Part shown: one piece after another, positions 9,529 to 17,561 of the stretch
How positions within the stretch are numbered: position 1 is the stretch's first letter
Layout of the letters: each line of letters opens with the position of its first letter
Source of the DNA: Pseudomonas sp. G2-4
GTDB taxonomy: Bacteria; Pseudomonadota; Gammaproteobacteria; Pseudomonadales; Pseudomonadaceae
Direction of reading: 5' to 3'
Length of the DNA stretch: 64,000 nt
NCBI RefSeq assembly: GCF_030064125.1
Contig: NZ_CP125957.1
Location: 6,587,896 to 6,651,895, forward strand
Position numbers and translations under genes: made by a program
Notes under the pieces: generated by a model
The model's database searches: none
Told to the model about the DNA's origin: nothing
What the model saw: the letters and a program-made list of their open reading frames with translations, nothing else

Positions 9529-10479
9529 TTACAGGGCGAAAGGCAACAACGCGCTGACCGTCTGCCGCTGCGCCAATCGCTGCTGAAACTCCATCGGATC
9601 GTGAATCAACACATCCTGCCCGGCAAACGATTCGGCGGCGATCAACCGCGACAACCAGAACCGCACGCACGCCACGCGCAACAGGGCCGGCCATAATTCG
9701 GCCTCGGCGGCGGTGAACGGCCGCAGCGCCGCATAGGCCCCCAGCAGCGCCCGCGCCCGTGCGCCATCGAGCACACCGTCGTCATCCGAACACCAGTCGT
9801 TCAAGGCGATGGCGACGTCATACAGCATCGGCCCGGAGCAGGCATTGTAGAAGTCGATCAGCCCGGTCAGGTGCGTGCCTTCGAACATCGCGTTGTCGCG
9901 GAACAGGTCCGCGTGGATGTTGGCCCGGGGCAGCGCCAGGATGCCCACCTTGCGCAACGAAATTTCATCCAGCGCAGCCTGCAGCAACTGGCGCGGCTCG
10001 GCATCGAGGTGCGACAGCAGCTTCGCGCCCTCCTCCTGCATCCAGTCCAGGCCACGATCGGTCTTGCGCTTGATCATGTTGTCTCTGGTCGCCAGGTGCA
10101 GGTGCGCCAGCAACTCGCCGACCTGGGCGCAATGCTGCGCGTTGGCCTGCTTGATGTGCTTGCCCGCCAGGCGCGGTTGCAACAACGCCGGCTTGCCCGC
10201 CAGTTCCCGCAGCGCCACGCCGTCGGTTGTGCGCAAGGCGTAAGGCACCGGGAGGTCGGCGTCATGCAGCACGTCCAGCAGTTCGATGAAGAACGGCATT
10301 TCCTGCACCGGGCCACGTTCCACCAGGGTCAGGACGAATTCGCCTTGCTCCAGGCTGATGAAGAAATTGGTGTTTTCGCTGCCAGCGGCGATCCCCTGGA
10401 AATCAAGCAGACGGCCGAGCCCATAAGGGGCGAGAAAGGTTTCCAGCTCGGGCCGAGCCAGGGGCGTGAACACAGACAT
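9529..10479 (-). CDS. thrB: Homoserine kinase (APH-fold type)
   Basis: This 316-residue enzyme phosphorylates homoserine in threonine synthesis. Pseudomonads use an aminoglycoside-phosphotransferase-fold homoserine kinase unlike enterobacterial ThrB. The catalytic loop is visible as NIHADLFRDNAMF with the downstream metal-binding DFYNA. Length fits the family (about 316). It lies 59 nt after the DUF2782 gene on the same strand, probably co-transcribed. Confidence 0.92.
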   Translation of the reverse strand: MSVFTPLARPELETFLAPYGLGRLLDFQGIAAGSENTNFFISLEQGEFVLTLVERGPVQEMPFFIELLDVLHDADLPVPYALRTTDGVALRELAGKPALLQPRLAGKHIKQANAQHCAQVGELLAHLHLATRDNMIKRKTDRGLDWMQEEGAKLLSHLDAEPRQLLQAALDEISLRKVGILALPRANIHADLFRDNAMFEGTHLTGLIDFYNACSGPMLYDVAIALNDWCSDDDGVLDGARARALLGAYAALRPFTAAEAELWPALLRVACVRFWLSRLIAAESFAGQDVLIHDPMEFQQRLAQRQTVSALLPFAL

Positions 10480-10538
10480 GGTTAAAACTGCCAGTACGGG
10501 CGCCCTTCAGCGAGCGCCGGTTGAAGTGCAGAGCGGTA

Positions 10539-10826
10539 TTACCACTCAAAGATTTTCCAGGACGGAATCAGCATATCCGGCTGATCCGAACGGATGAAGT
10601 TTGCATCGGTACCGTCGGCCCGGACCAGGAAATAAGGCTTACCGTTCTTGGGCGTGACCTTGATCGCGTACAAAAAGCCGTTTTGCCGGTACTCCTGAAT
10701 GGTTTTATCACCTTCGGTGCGGATGGTGACATCCGGGTCCGCCGAGGGTGCGTCATCCGCCGCCATGACGGCCAACGGGGTGAGTGCAAACAAGCCAGCC
10801 AGTAACAGGCGATTGAGTGTGCGCAT
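10539..10826 (-). CDS. DUF2782 periplasmic protein
   Basis: This 95-residue protein has a signal peptide (MRTLNRLLLAGLFALTPLAVMAA) followed by a compact domain rich in beta pattern: VTIRTEGDKTIQEYRQNGFLYAIKVTPKNGKPYF. That matches DUF2782, a conserved proteobacterial family found beside polA or thrB. Function is unknown. It diverges from polA and precedes thrB. Confidence 0.8.
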   Translation of the reverse strand: MRTLNRLLLAGLFALTPLAVMAADDAPSADPDVTIRTEGDKTIQEYRQNGFLYAIKVTPKNGKPYFLVRADGTDANFIRSDQPDMLIPSWKIFEW

Positions 10827-10900
10827 GATAACCTTGTCCCTTTGTCGTCAACGGTCCCGCTATTCTAGCCCCGGACCCGCCGAAAAGGTTGATCCTGCTC

Positions 10901-13669
10901 ATGAGCCAAGCCCCCCTCGTCCTGGTGGACGGTTCTTCTTATCTGTACCGCGCCTTTCACGCGCTGCCACCGCTGACCACTTCCAAAGGCCTGCCGACCG
11001 GTGCGGTCAAGGGCGTGCTGAACATGCTCAAGAGCCTGCGCAAGCAGTATCCAGACAGCCCGTTCGCCGTCGTATTCGACGCCAAGGGTGGGACGTTTCG
11101 CGATGCGCTGTACGCCGAATACAAGGCCAACCGCCCGAGCATGCCCGACGACATGCGCGTGCAGATCGAGCCGCTGCATGCCAGCGTCAAGGCCCTGGGC
11201 TTCCCGCTGCTGTGCGTGGACAACGTCGAGGCTGATGACGTGATCGGCACCCTGGCTCGCAGCAGCGCGGCAGCCGACCGTCCGGTGGTGATCTCCACCG
11301 GTGACAAAGACATGGCGCAGCTGGTCGACGGGCACATTACCTTGGTCAATACCATGACCGGTAGCGCCCTGGACGTGGCTGGCGTGAAGGAGAAGTTTGG
11401 CGTCGCTCCAGAGCAGATCATCGATTACCTGGCGCTGATGGGCGATTCGTCCGACAACATCCCGGGCGTTCCGGGCATCGGGCCGAAGACCGCATCCGGC
11501 CTGCTGGTGGGCGTCAATGGTGGCCTGACCGAGCTGTATGCACAGCTGGACATCGTCGCGACCTTGCCGATCCGTGGCGCCAAGACCCTGGCCGCCAAGC
11601 TCGAAGAGCACAAGGAAATGGCGTTGCTTTCCTATGAGCTGGCAACGATCAAGACCGATGTGCCTCTGGATGTCGGTCTCGATGACCTGCAGATGGGCGA
11701 GCCGGATCACGAAAAACTCGCCGAGCTGTACACCCTGCTGGAGTTCAAGAGCTGGTTCGAAGACAACCAGCGCGACGCCAAGCGTGCCGGCCAGGAGATC
11801 GTCGAAGTCACCGAAGAACAGCCCGGTGCTGCCGAGGCCCAGTATGAGGTCATCCTCGATCAGGCGCGCTTCGAGGCGTGGCTGGCCAAGCTGGACAAGG
11901 CGCCGCTGTTTGCCTTCGTCACCGAAACCAACGGCGGCGATGCCCAGCATTCGCAACTGGTGGGACTGTCGTTCGCCGTCGCCCCGTTTGAAGCCGCCTA
12001 CATCCCACTGACCCATTCCTACATGGGCGTGCCGGAGCAACTGGACCGCGACACAGTGCTCAAGGCCCTCAAGCCGCTGCTGGAAAACCCGAACAAGCTC
12101 AAGGTTGGCCAGCACGCCAAGTTTGAAACCAACATCCTGGCCAACTGCGCCATCGGCAGTGATCAAGACAACGGCATCCTGGTTCAAGGCATCGCTTTCG
12201 ACACCATGCTGGAGTCCTATGTGCTGGACTCCACGGCGACCCGCCACGACATGGACAGCCTGGCCCTCAAGTACCTGGGCCAAAGCAAGACCGATTTCCA
12301 GGATATCGCTGGCAAAGGCGTCAAACAGCTGACTTTTGACCAGATCTCCCTTGAACTGGCTGGCCCTTACGCCGCCGAAGACGCGGACGTGACCTTGCGC
12401 TTGCATCAGGCGTTGCAGGAAAAACTGGCCGTCACGCCAAGCCTGGGCACCGTGCTCAACGACATTGAAATGCCGTTGATGCCAGTCTTGGCGCGCATCG
12501 AGCGCCAGGGCGCGCTGGTCGATGCCAACCTGCTGGGCGTACAAAGCGTTGAATTGGGCGAGAAACTGGTGGCGCTGGAGCGTGAGGCGTTTGCCATTGC
12601 CGGCGAGGAATTCAACCTGGGCTCGCCGAAGCAATTGGGCGTGATCCTGTACGAAAAACTCGGATTGCCGGTACTCAGCAAGACCGCCAAGGGCCAGGCG
12701 TCCACCGCCGAAGCGGTGCTCGCCGAGCTGGCCGAGCAGGATTACCCGTTGCCCAAGGTGCTGATGCAGTACCGCTCGCTGAGCAAGCTCAAGAGCACCT
12801 ACACCGATCGCCTGCCGGAGCAGATCAACAGCCGCACCGGCCGTGTCCATACCAATTACCAGCAGGCCGTCGCCGCGACCGGACGCCTGTCCTCCATCGA
12901 CCCGAACCTGCAGAATATTCCGATCCGCACCGCCGAAGGCCGGCGGATCCGCCAGGCGTTCGTCGCGCCGAAAGGCTACAAGTTGCTGGCGGCGGACTAT
13001 TCGCAGATCGAGCTGCGGATCATGGCGCACTTGGCCAAGGATGAAGGTCTGCTCCACGCGTTTCGCAACGACCTGGACGTGCACCGGGCCACGGCCGCCG
13101 AGGTGTTTGGCGTCGAACTGGAGGCCGTCACCCATGATCAGCGCCGCAGCGCCAAGGCGATCAACTTCGGCTTGATCTACGGCATGAGCGCGTTTGGCCT
13201 GGCCAAGCAGATCGGTGTCGATCGCAAGCAGTCCCAGGCTTACATCGACCGTTACTTCGCCCGCTACCCAGGCGTGCTGGCGTACATGGAGCGCACTCGC
13301 GCCCAGGCCGCCGAGCAAGGTTTCGTCGAAACCATTTTCGGTCGCCGGTTGTACCTGCCCGATATCAATGCGAAAAACCCGGCTTTGCGCAAAGGCGCCG
13401 AGCGCACGGCGATCAACGCGCCGATGCAAGGCACTGCCGCCGACATCATCAAGAAGGCCATGGTGGCTGTGGATCGCTGGCTGACCGCCTCAGGGCTGGA
13501 TGCCAAGGTCATCCTGCAGGTACACGACGAACTGGTGCTGGAAGTGCGCGAAGATCTGGTCGATCTGGTGCGCGAGGAAATTCGCCAGCACATGAGTGCC
13601 GCCGCCACGCTGGATGTACCGCTGTTGGTCGAGGTGGGCGTGGGGAACAACTGGGATGAGGCGCACTGA
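10901..13669 (+). CDS. polA: DNA polymerase I (proofreading site altered)
   Basis: This 922-residue polymerase works in Okazaki-fragment maturation and repair. The N-terminal 5'-nuclease domain (1-290) has DNVEADDVIGTLA. The polymerase domain has motif A DYSQIELRIMAHL, motif B RRSAKAINFGLIYG and motif C QVHDELVLEV. In the 3'-5' exonuclease domain the exo I motif reads FAFVTET, with V340 where E. coli has Asp355, and the exo II motif reads KFET, with E409 where E. coli has Asp424. Tyr490 and Asp494 of exo III are kept. Proofreading may therefore be weak or absent. ATG 10901 gives the family N-terminus MSQAPLVLVDGSSYLYRAF. Confidence 0.96.
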   Translation: MSQAPLVLVDGSSYLYRAFHALPPLTTSKGLPTGAVKGVLNMLKSLRKQYPDSPFAVVFDAKGGTFRDALYAEYKANRPSMPDDMRVQIEPLHASVKALGFPLLCVDNVEADDVIGTLARSSAAADRPVVISTGDKDMAQLVDGHITLVNTMTGSALDVAGVKEKFGVAPEQIIDYLALMGDSSDNIPGVPGIGPKTASGLLVGVNGGLTELYAQLDIVATLPIRGAKTLAAKLEEHKEMALLSYELATIKTDVPLDVGLDDLQMGEPDHEKLAELYTLLEFKSWFEDNQRDAKRAGQEIVEVTEEQPGAAEAQYEVILDQARFEAWLAKLDKAPLFAFVTETNGGDAQHSQLVGLSFAVAPFEAAYIPLTHSYMGVPEQLDRDTVLKALKPLLENPNKLKVGQHAKFETNILANCAIGSDQDNGILVQGIAFDTMLESYVLDSTATRHDMDSLALKYLGQSKTDFQDIAGKGVKQLTFDQISLELAGPYAAEDADVTLRLHQALQEKLAVTPSLGTVLNDIEMPLMPVLARIERQGALVDANLLGVQSVELGEKLVALEREAFAIAGEEFNLGSPKQLGVILYEKLGLPVLSKTAKGQASTAEAVLAELAEQDYPLPKVLMQYRSLSKLKSTYTDRLPEQINSRTGRVHTNYQQAVAATGRLSSIDPNLQNIPIRTAEGRRIRQAFVAPKGYKLLAADYSQIELRIMAHLAKDEGLLHAFRNDLDVHRATAAEVFGVELEAVTHDQRRSAKAINFGLIYGMSAFGLAKQIGVDRKQSQAYIDRYFARYPGVLAYMERTRAQAAEQGFVETIFGRRLYLPDINAKNPALRKGAERTAINAPMQGTAADIIKKAMVAVDRWLTASGLDAKVILQVHDELVLEVREDLVDLVREEIRQHMSAAATLDVPLLVEVGVGNNWDEAH

Positions 13670-13700
13670 GTCGTAGTGCTCCGAAGCCGGAGCAGGTCCC

Positions 13701-13793
13701 GTGGCGAGGGAGCTTGCTCCCGCTTGAGTGCGAAGCGCTCACAAAATGTTTGGGGCGGCTGCGCCACCCAGCGGGAGCAAGCTCCCTCGCCAC
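13701..13793. repeat. REP pair, type B
   Basis: An inverted pair of type B units lies 30 bp after the polA stop. The loop side carries GAGTGCGAAGCGCTC, as in several other copies here. It may serve as a transcript end or 3' stabiliser for polA. Confidence 0.85.
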
Positions 13794-13866
13794 ATTGGCT
13801 CACTGAAAACCCAGGGACGATGGCCTTAGTTCAGAAAATTCCTAAGGCTATTTCCAAAAATAATCT

Positions 13867-13894
13867 GAACTAAACCCGTCAAATCGCACTCAGA
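13867..13894 (+). promoter_or_regulatory. AlgU (sigma-22)-type promoter of ersA
   Basis: GAACTA, 17 bp, TCAGA closely match the AlgU/RpoE consensus GAACTT-N16/17-TCTGA. The start site predicted 6-7 bp downstream (about 13901) would give an RNA of about 131 nt up to the terminator at 14031, the size known for ErsA. Confidence 0.7.
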
Positions 13895-13900
13895 GATTTT

Positions 13901-14031
13901 GAATGGCTGGTGAAGCCCTTCAATGCTCCTATGTTGTGTTAAGTGTTGGCAGATATCTGGACCCCGCCCTAGCGGTCCGGAACTTGGACCCCGAACTTCC
14001 CCCTCCCCATAAGAAGTCCGGGGTTTTTTTT
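13901..14031 (+). ncRNA. ersA: Small RNA ErsA (Spot 42-position sRNA)
   Basis: The stretch between polA and engB is the location of Spot 42 in enterics and of ErsA, an AlgU-dependent sRNA, in Pseudomonas. Here an AlgU-like promoter precedes it, and a terminator hairpin with eight T ends it (CCCCGAACTT / AAGTCCGGGG, 13990-14031). The terminator loop is C-rich (CCCCCTCCCC), suited to pairing with Shine-Dalgarno G tracts. The predicted length of about 131 nt agrees with ErsA. Established work links ErsA to algC and envelope and biofilm control; targets in this strain are inference. Confidence 0.82.
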
Positions 14032-14045
14032 GCCTGCGATTTGGC

Positions 14046-14687
14046 TTATTCCGCCGCCTCGCTGCCTTTGTCTGCCAATTCCATCCAGTCGGCCAATACA
14101 GTGTAGGCCTCTTCCAGGCCCATGCGCTTGGGGGCCGAGAACAACTGGATGGTGATTGCGTCGCCCCAGCCTTTGCGAATTTCCGACTGCACTTTGAGCA
14201 AGCTATTTTTTGCCGCGCCGTAGGTGAGCTTGTCCGCCTTGGTCAGCAGAATGTGCATGGGCATGCCGCTGGCGACAGCCCAGTCGAGCATCAGCAGGTC
14301 GAAGTCGGTCATCGGATGGCGGATGTCCATCATCAGAATCAGGCCTTTCAAACTCTCGCGGCTGCCCAGGTAGGCTTCCAGGTGGCGCTGCCAATGTTGC
14401 TTGAGCGGGATCGGTACTTTCGCGTAGCCGTAGCCGGGCAGGTCGACCAAACGCCGTTCATCGTCTAGCTTGAAGAAGTTCAAGAGCTGCGTGCGACCCG
14501 GGGTTTTCGAGGTGCGTGCCAGGCTTGCATGGGTCAAAGTGTTGAGCGCGCTGGATTTGCCGGCATTGGAGCGCCCGGCAAACGCCACTTCGAAGCCTTC
14601 ATCGTCGGGGCATTGATCGACTTTGGCGGCGCTTAGCATGAAGGTGGACTGTTGGCACAGGCCAAGGATGGGGTTCTTCAGTTGCAT
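14046..14687 (-). CDS. engB: Ribosome biogenesis GTPase EngB (YihA)
   Basis: This 213-residue TrmE-Era-EngA-like GTPase is needed for large-subunit assembly. The G1 loop is [13 protein letters not shown]3 is DLPGYG, and G4 is TKAD. The start at ATG 14687 ([13 protein letters not shown]) fits the family length; the frame is open 42 codons further upstream but that part does not resemble EngB. It converges with ersA and diverges from the cytochrome genes. Confidence 0.93.
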   Translation of the reverse strand: MQLKNPILGLCQQSTFMLSAAKVDQCPDDEGFEVAFAGRSNAGKSSALNTLTHASLARTSKTPGRTQLLNFFKLDDERRLVDLPGYGYAKVPIPLKQHWQRHLEAYLGSRESLKGLILMMDIRHPMTDFDLLMLDWAVASGMPMHILLTKADKLTYGAAKNSLLKVQSEIRKGWGDAITIQLFSAPKRMGLEEAYTVLADWMELADKGSEAAE

Positions 14688-14878
14688 GGGATTTCCGATG
14701 TGAGCGGCGTCGGGAATGGACGCGGCAAGCTGTGTCGTTTCCGTTTCAGTGACGCCAGTATATAATGCCGCAGATTTTGTGTGCGCTTTGTCCCAGCGTA
14801 GGATGAAGCTCACGGGAGCGACCGACCGAAATTGCGCACTAGAACGCAGCTCGCTCTCAACCCTGAAAAGGTCGTTTT

Positions 14879-15169
14879 ATGACGAAATGGCTGCTAGCTG
14901 CCGGTGTCTTGATGCCGCTTTACAGCGCTCAGGCTACACAGGATCCGGAAGCTGTGTACAACCGTGTTTGTGGTGCCTGTCATTCCGGCCAACTCCCCAC
15001 GGCGCCTCGCAAGGGTGATCAGGAAGCTTGGACGCCGAGGTTGGCGAAAGGTATGGAGACGCTGGTGCAACACGTGACCCAGGGTTTCAAGGCGATGCCG
15101 CCGCGTGGTTTGTGCATGGACTGCAGTGCCGAGGATTACCGAGCCATCATCCAGTGGATGAGCGAGTAA
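14879..15169 (+). CDS. Cytochrome c5-like protein
   Basis: This 96-residue c-type cytochrome has a short signal peptide (MTKWLLAAGVLMPLYSAQA) and one heme site, VCGACH, near residue 31. The axial Met is likely in FKAMPPRGLCMDC, and the extra Cys pair of the c5 family (CMDC) is present. It carries electrons in the periplasm. It lies 46 nt before the cytochrome c4 gene, probably in one operon, as in P. aeruginosa (PA5490-PA5491). Confidence 0.85.
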   Translation: MTKWLLAAGVLMPLYSAQATQDPEAVYNRVCGACHSGQLPTAPRKGDQEAWTPRLAKGMETLVQHVTQGFKAMPPRGLCMDCSAEDYRAIIQWMSE

Positions 15170-15215
15170 GCCCGGTCCATAACTCTTTAACCCTTAGCCG
15201 TAGTTGGATTAGCTG

Positions 15216-15827
15216 ATGAACAAATTGATCGTGAGTCTGCTGTTGACCTTGGGGATATCCGGCGTAGCCCACGCCGCTGGCGATGCCGCCGCCGGTCAGG
15301 CGAAAGCGGCCGTATGTGGGGCCTGCCATGGCCCAGATGGCAACAGCATGGCGCCAAACTTTCCGAAACTGGCGGGCCAAGGCGAGCGTTACCTGACCAA
15401 GCAGTTGAAGGACATCAAGGACGGCAAGCGTGTCGTGCTGGAAATGACCGGCTTGCTGACCAACCTGAACGATCAGGACCTGGCGGACATTTCGGCTTAT
15501 TTCGCCAGCCAGAAGGGCAGCGTCGGCGCTGCCGATCCAAAACTCGTGGCACGTGGCGAAGCGCTGTTCCGTGGGGGTGACCTGAGCAAGGGGCTTCCAG
15601 CCTGCACCGGTTGCCACGCGCCTGACGGCAAGGGCAACGCTGCCGCCGGCTTCCCGCATTTGGGCGGCCAACATGCTCAATATGTAGGCAAGCAATTGAC
15701 CGACTTCAGAAAAGAAGAAGGCGGCCGGAGCAACGACGGCGACACCAAGCCCATGCAGAGCATTGCGAAAAAACTGAGCGACGAAGATATCGCGGCGGTG
15801 GCCAGCTACATCCAGGGTCTGCACTGA
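15216..15827 (+). CDS. Diheme cytochrome c4
   Basis: This 203-residue periplasmic cytochrome has a signal peptide ending AHA and two class I heme domains, with heme sites CGACH (about 31-35) and CTGCH (about 130-134). Each domain has the c4 pattern, including FPKLAGQGERYLTKQLKDIKDG and FPHLGGQHAQYVGKQLTDF. It passes electrons toward terminal oxidases. A terminator lies about 75 nt downstream. Confidence 0.93.
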   Translation: MNKLIVSLLLTLGISGVAHAAGDAAAGQAKAAVCGACHGPDGNSMAPNFPKLAGQGERYLTKQLKDIKDGKRVVLEMTGLLTNLNDQDLADISAYFASQKGSVGAADPKLVARGEALFRGGDLSKGLPACTGCHAPDGKGNAAAGFPHLGGQHAQYVGKQLTDFRKEEGGRSNDGDTKPMQSIAKKLSDEDIAAVASYIQGLH

Positions 15828-15902
15828 GGCTTTGACTGGCATTGCGAGGGGTGGACATCCCTTGCAACGTTAACGCTCGATTAATCTCTCGATGCGAGCA
15901 TC

Positions 15903-15930
15903 AAAAGGGTGGCTTTGGCCGCCCTTTTTT
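15903..15930 (+). terminator. Rho-independent terminator after cytochrome c4
   Basis: AAAAGGGTGGC / GCCGCCCTTTTTT forms a hairpin with a T run, 75 nt past the cytochrome c4 stop and upstream of dsbA. Confidence 0.8.
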
Positions 15931-16023
15931 GTGGCCGCTGCCGTTACACTAGCGAACTTGAACCCGCCACGGCCTGTCTTAAAAAAGGCCTTGCGAGGTC
16001 CCCTCATTGTCCAGGAGTAAAGC

Positions 16024-16668
16024 ATGCGTAATCTGATTATCAGCGCCGGGCTCGTCCTCGCCAGCCTGTTCGGCATGGCCGTCCAAGCCAACGCCGACGA
16101 ATCGAAAGCCCCTTATGTCGAATTGGCCAACCCCGTTGCGGTGGCCGTGCCTGGCAAGATCGAAGTGGTAGAGCTGTTCTGGTATGGCTGCCCGCATTGC
16201 TACGCTTTCGAGCCGGTTATCAATCCGTGGGTCGAGAAGCTGCCTTCGGATGTGAACTTCGTACGTATTCCCGCCATGTTCGGCGGCCCATGGGACGCCC
16301 ACGGCCAGATGTTCCTGACCCTCGAGGCCATGGGCGTCGAGCACAAGGTTCACGCCGCGGTCTTCAACGCGATCCAGAAAGAAGGCAAGAAACTGGTCAA
16401 GAAAGAAGACATGGCTGACTTCCTCGCCACCCAAGGCGTTGATAAGGACAAATTCCTGGCTACGTTCGACTCCTTTGCCATCCAGGGTCAGATCAAGAAG
16501 GCCAGGGAGCTGGCGAAGAAATATGAGATCACCGGCGTACCGACCATGGTCGTCAACGGCAAGTACCGTTTTGACATCGGCTCTGCCGGCGGTGCCGAAC
16601 AAGCACTGCAGCTGGCCGACCAACTGGTCGCCAAAGAGCGAGCGGCCACCAAGGCTGCTGCCAACTAA
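16024..16668 (+). CDS. dsbA: Thiol:disulfide interchange protein DsbA
   Basis: This 214-residue periplasmic oxidase introduces disulfide bonds in exported proteins. A signal peptide (MRNLIISAGLVLASLFGMAVQANA) is followed by the thioredoxin fold with active site CPHC in ELFWYGCPHCYAFEP. The cis-proline loop is TGVPTMVVNG. An AGGAGTAAAGC Shine-Dalgarno precedes the ATG. It lies 14 nt upstream of the EEP-family gene, so the two may be co-transcribed. Confidence 0.95.
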   Translation: MRNLIISAGLVLASLFGMAVQANADESKAPYVELANPVAVAVPGKIEVVELFWYGCPHCYAFEPVINPWVEKLPSDVNFVRIPAMFGGPWDAHGQMFLTLEAMGVEHKVHAAVFNAIQKEGKKLVKKEDMADFLATQGVDKDKFLATFDSFAIQGQIKKARELAKKYEITGVPTMVVNGKYRFDIGSAGGAEQALQLADQLVAKERAATKAAAN

Positions 16669-16682
16669 GCGCGGCCCCGCCC

Positions 16683-17561
16683 ATGGCCCGCTGGAGCACC
16701 GAACGCATCGTTGGCCTGCATGAACCGCGGGTCAACGAGCATCATGTCACTTCCACGGGCCTGCCTGCCGACGGCTGTCTGCGGCTGCTCAGTTTCAATA
16801 TCCAAGTGGGTATCAGCACCGAGCGCTACCGGCATTACCTGACCCGAGGTTGGCAGCATCTGCTGCCACACACCGGGCGAGCCGGTAACCTGCAGAAAAT
16901 CGGCGACCTGCTGAAAGATTTCGACCTGGTGGCCCTGCAAGAGGCCGACGGCGGGAGCTTGAGGTCAGGCTACGTCAATCAGGTGGAACACCTGGCCCAG
17001 CTGGGCGCTTTTCCCTACTGGTACCAGCAACTCAACCGCAACCTCGGCCGTCTCGGCCAACACAGCAATGGTGTGTTGAGTCGCTTGCGGCCGTGGGCGA
17101 TTGAAGACCATCCGCTGCCGGGCCCCAAGGGGCGCGGGGCGATCCTGGCGCGTTTTGGCGAAGGTCCGGAGGCGTTGGTGGTGGTCATGATGCACCTGGC
17201 CCTCGGGGCGCGTACCCGGACGATGCAACTGGCCTACATCCGCGAGCTGATCGGCGGATACAAGCATCAGGTGTTAATGGGCGACATGAACACCCACGCC
17301 ACCGACCTGCTGCAAACTTCGCCCCTGCGCGATCTCGGCCTGCTCGCCCCGCAACTGGAAGCGACGTTCCCCAGCTGGCGCCCCCAACGCTGCCTGGACC
17401 ATATCCTGCTGAGCCCGACCCTGACCCTCGAACGCGTCGAGGTGCTGGCGCAGCCCATTTCCGATCACCTGCCTGTCGCGGTCGAAATTCGTTTGCCGGG
17501 TTCGCTCACGGCCGATGCATTTCCCGTGCTGAGTCCTGCCCCTCGCGGATCCGATGAATGA
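16683..17561 (+). CDS. Endonuclease/exonuclease/phosphatase family protein
   Basis: This 292-residue protein has the EEP fold. LSFNIQVGIS starts the domain, LVALQEADGG carries the catalytic Glu, GDMNTHATDL the Asp/Asn pair, and LDHILLSP and ISDHLPV the terminal Asp-His. No signal peptide is visible. The substrate (nucleic acid, phospholipid or inositol phosphate) cannot be told. Its stop overlaps the next gene's ATG (ATGA), so it is coupled to the diguanylate cyclase. Confidence 0.8.
   Translation: MARWSTERIVGLHEPRVNEHHVTSTGLPADGCLRLLSFNIQVGISTERYRHYLTRGWQHLLPHTGRAGNLQKIGDLLKDFDLVALQEADGGSLRSGYVNQVEHLAQLGAFPYWYQQLNRNLGRLGQHSNGVLSRLRPWAIEDHPLPGPKGRGAILARFGEGPEALVVVMMHLALGARTRTMQLAYIRELIGGYKHQVLMGDMNTHATDLLQTSPLRDLGLLAPQLEATFPSWRPQRCLDHILLSPTLTLERVEVLAQPISDHLPVAVEIRLPGSLTADAFPVLSPAPRGSDE

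Noticed and set aside
10865..13429. 854-codon open frame antisense to polA
   Set aside because: It mirrors polA codons in a GC-rich genome, has no Shine-Dalgarno or recognisable domain, and polA is unambiguous.
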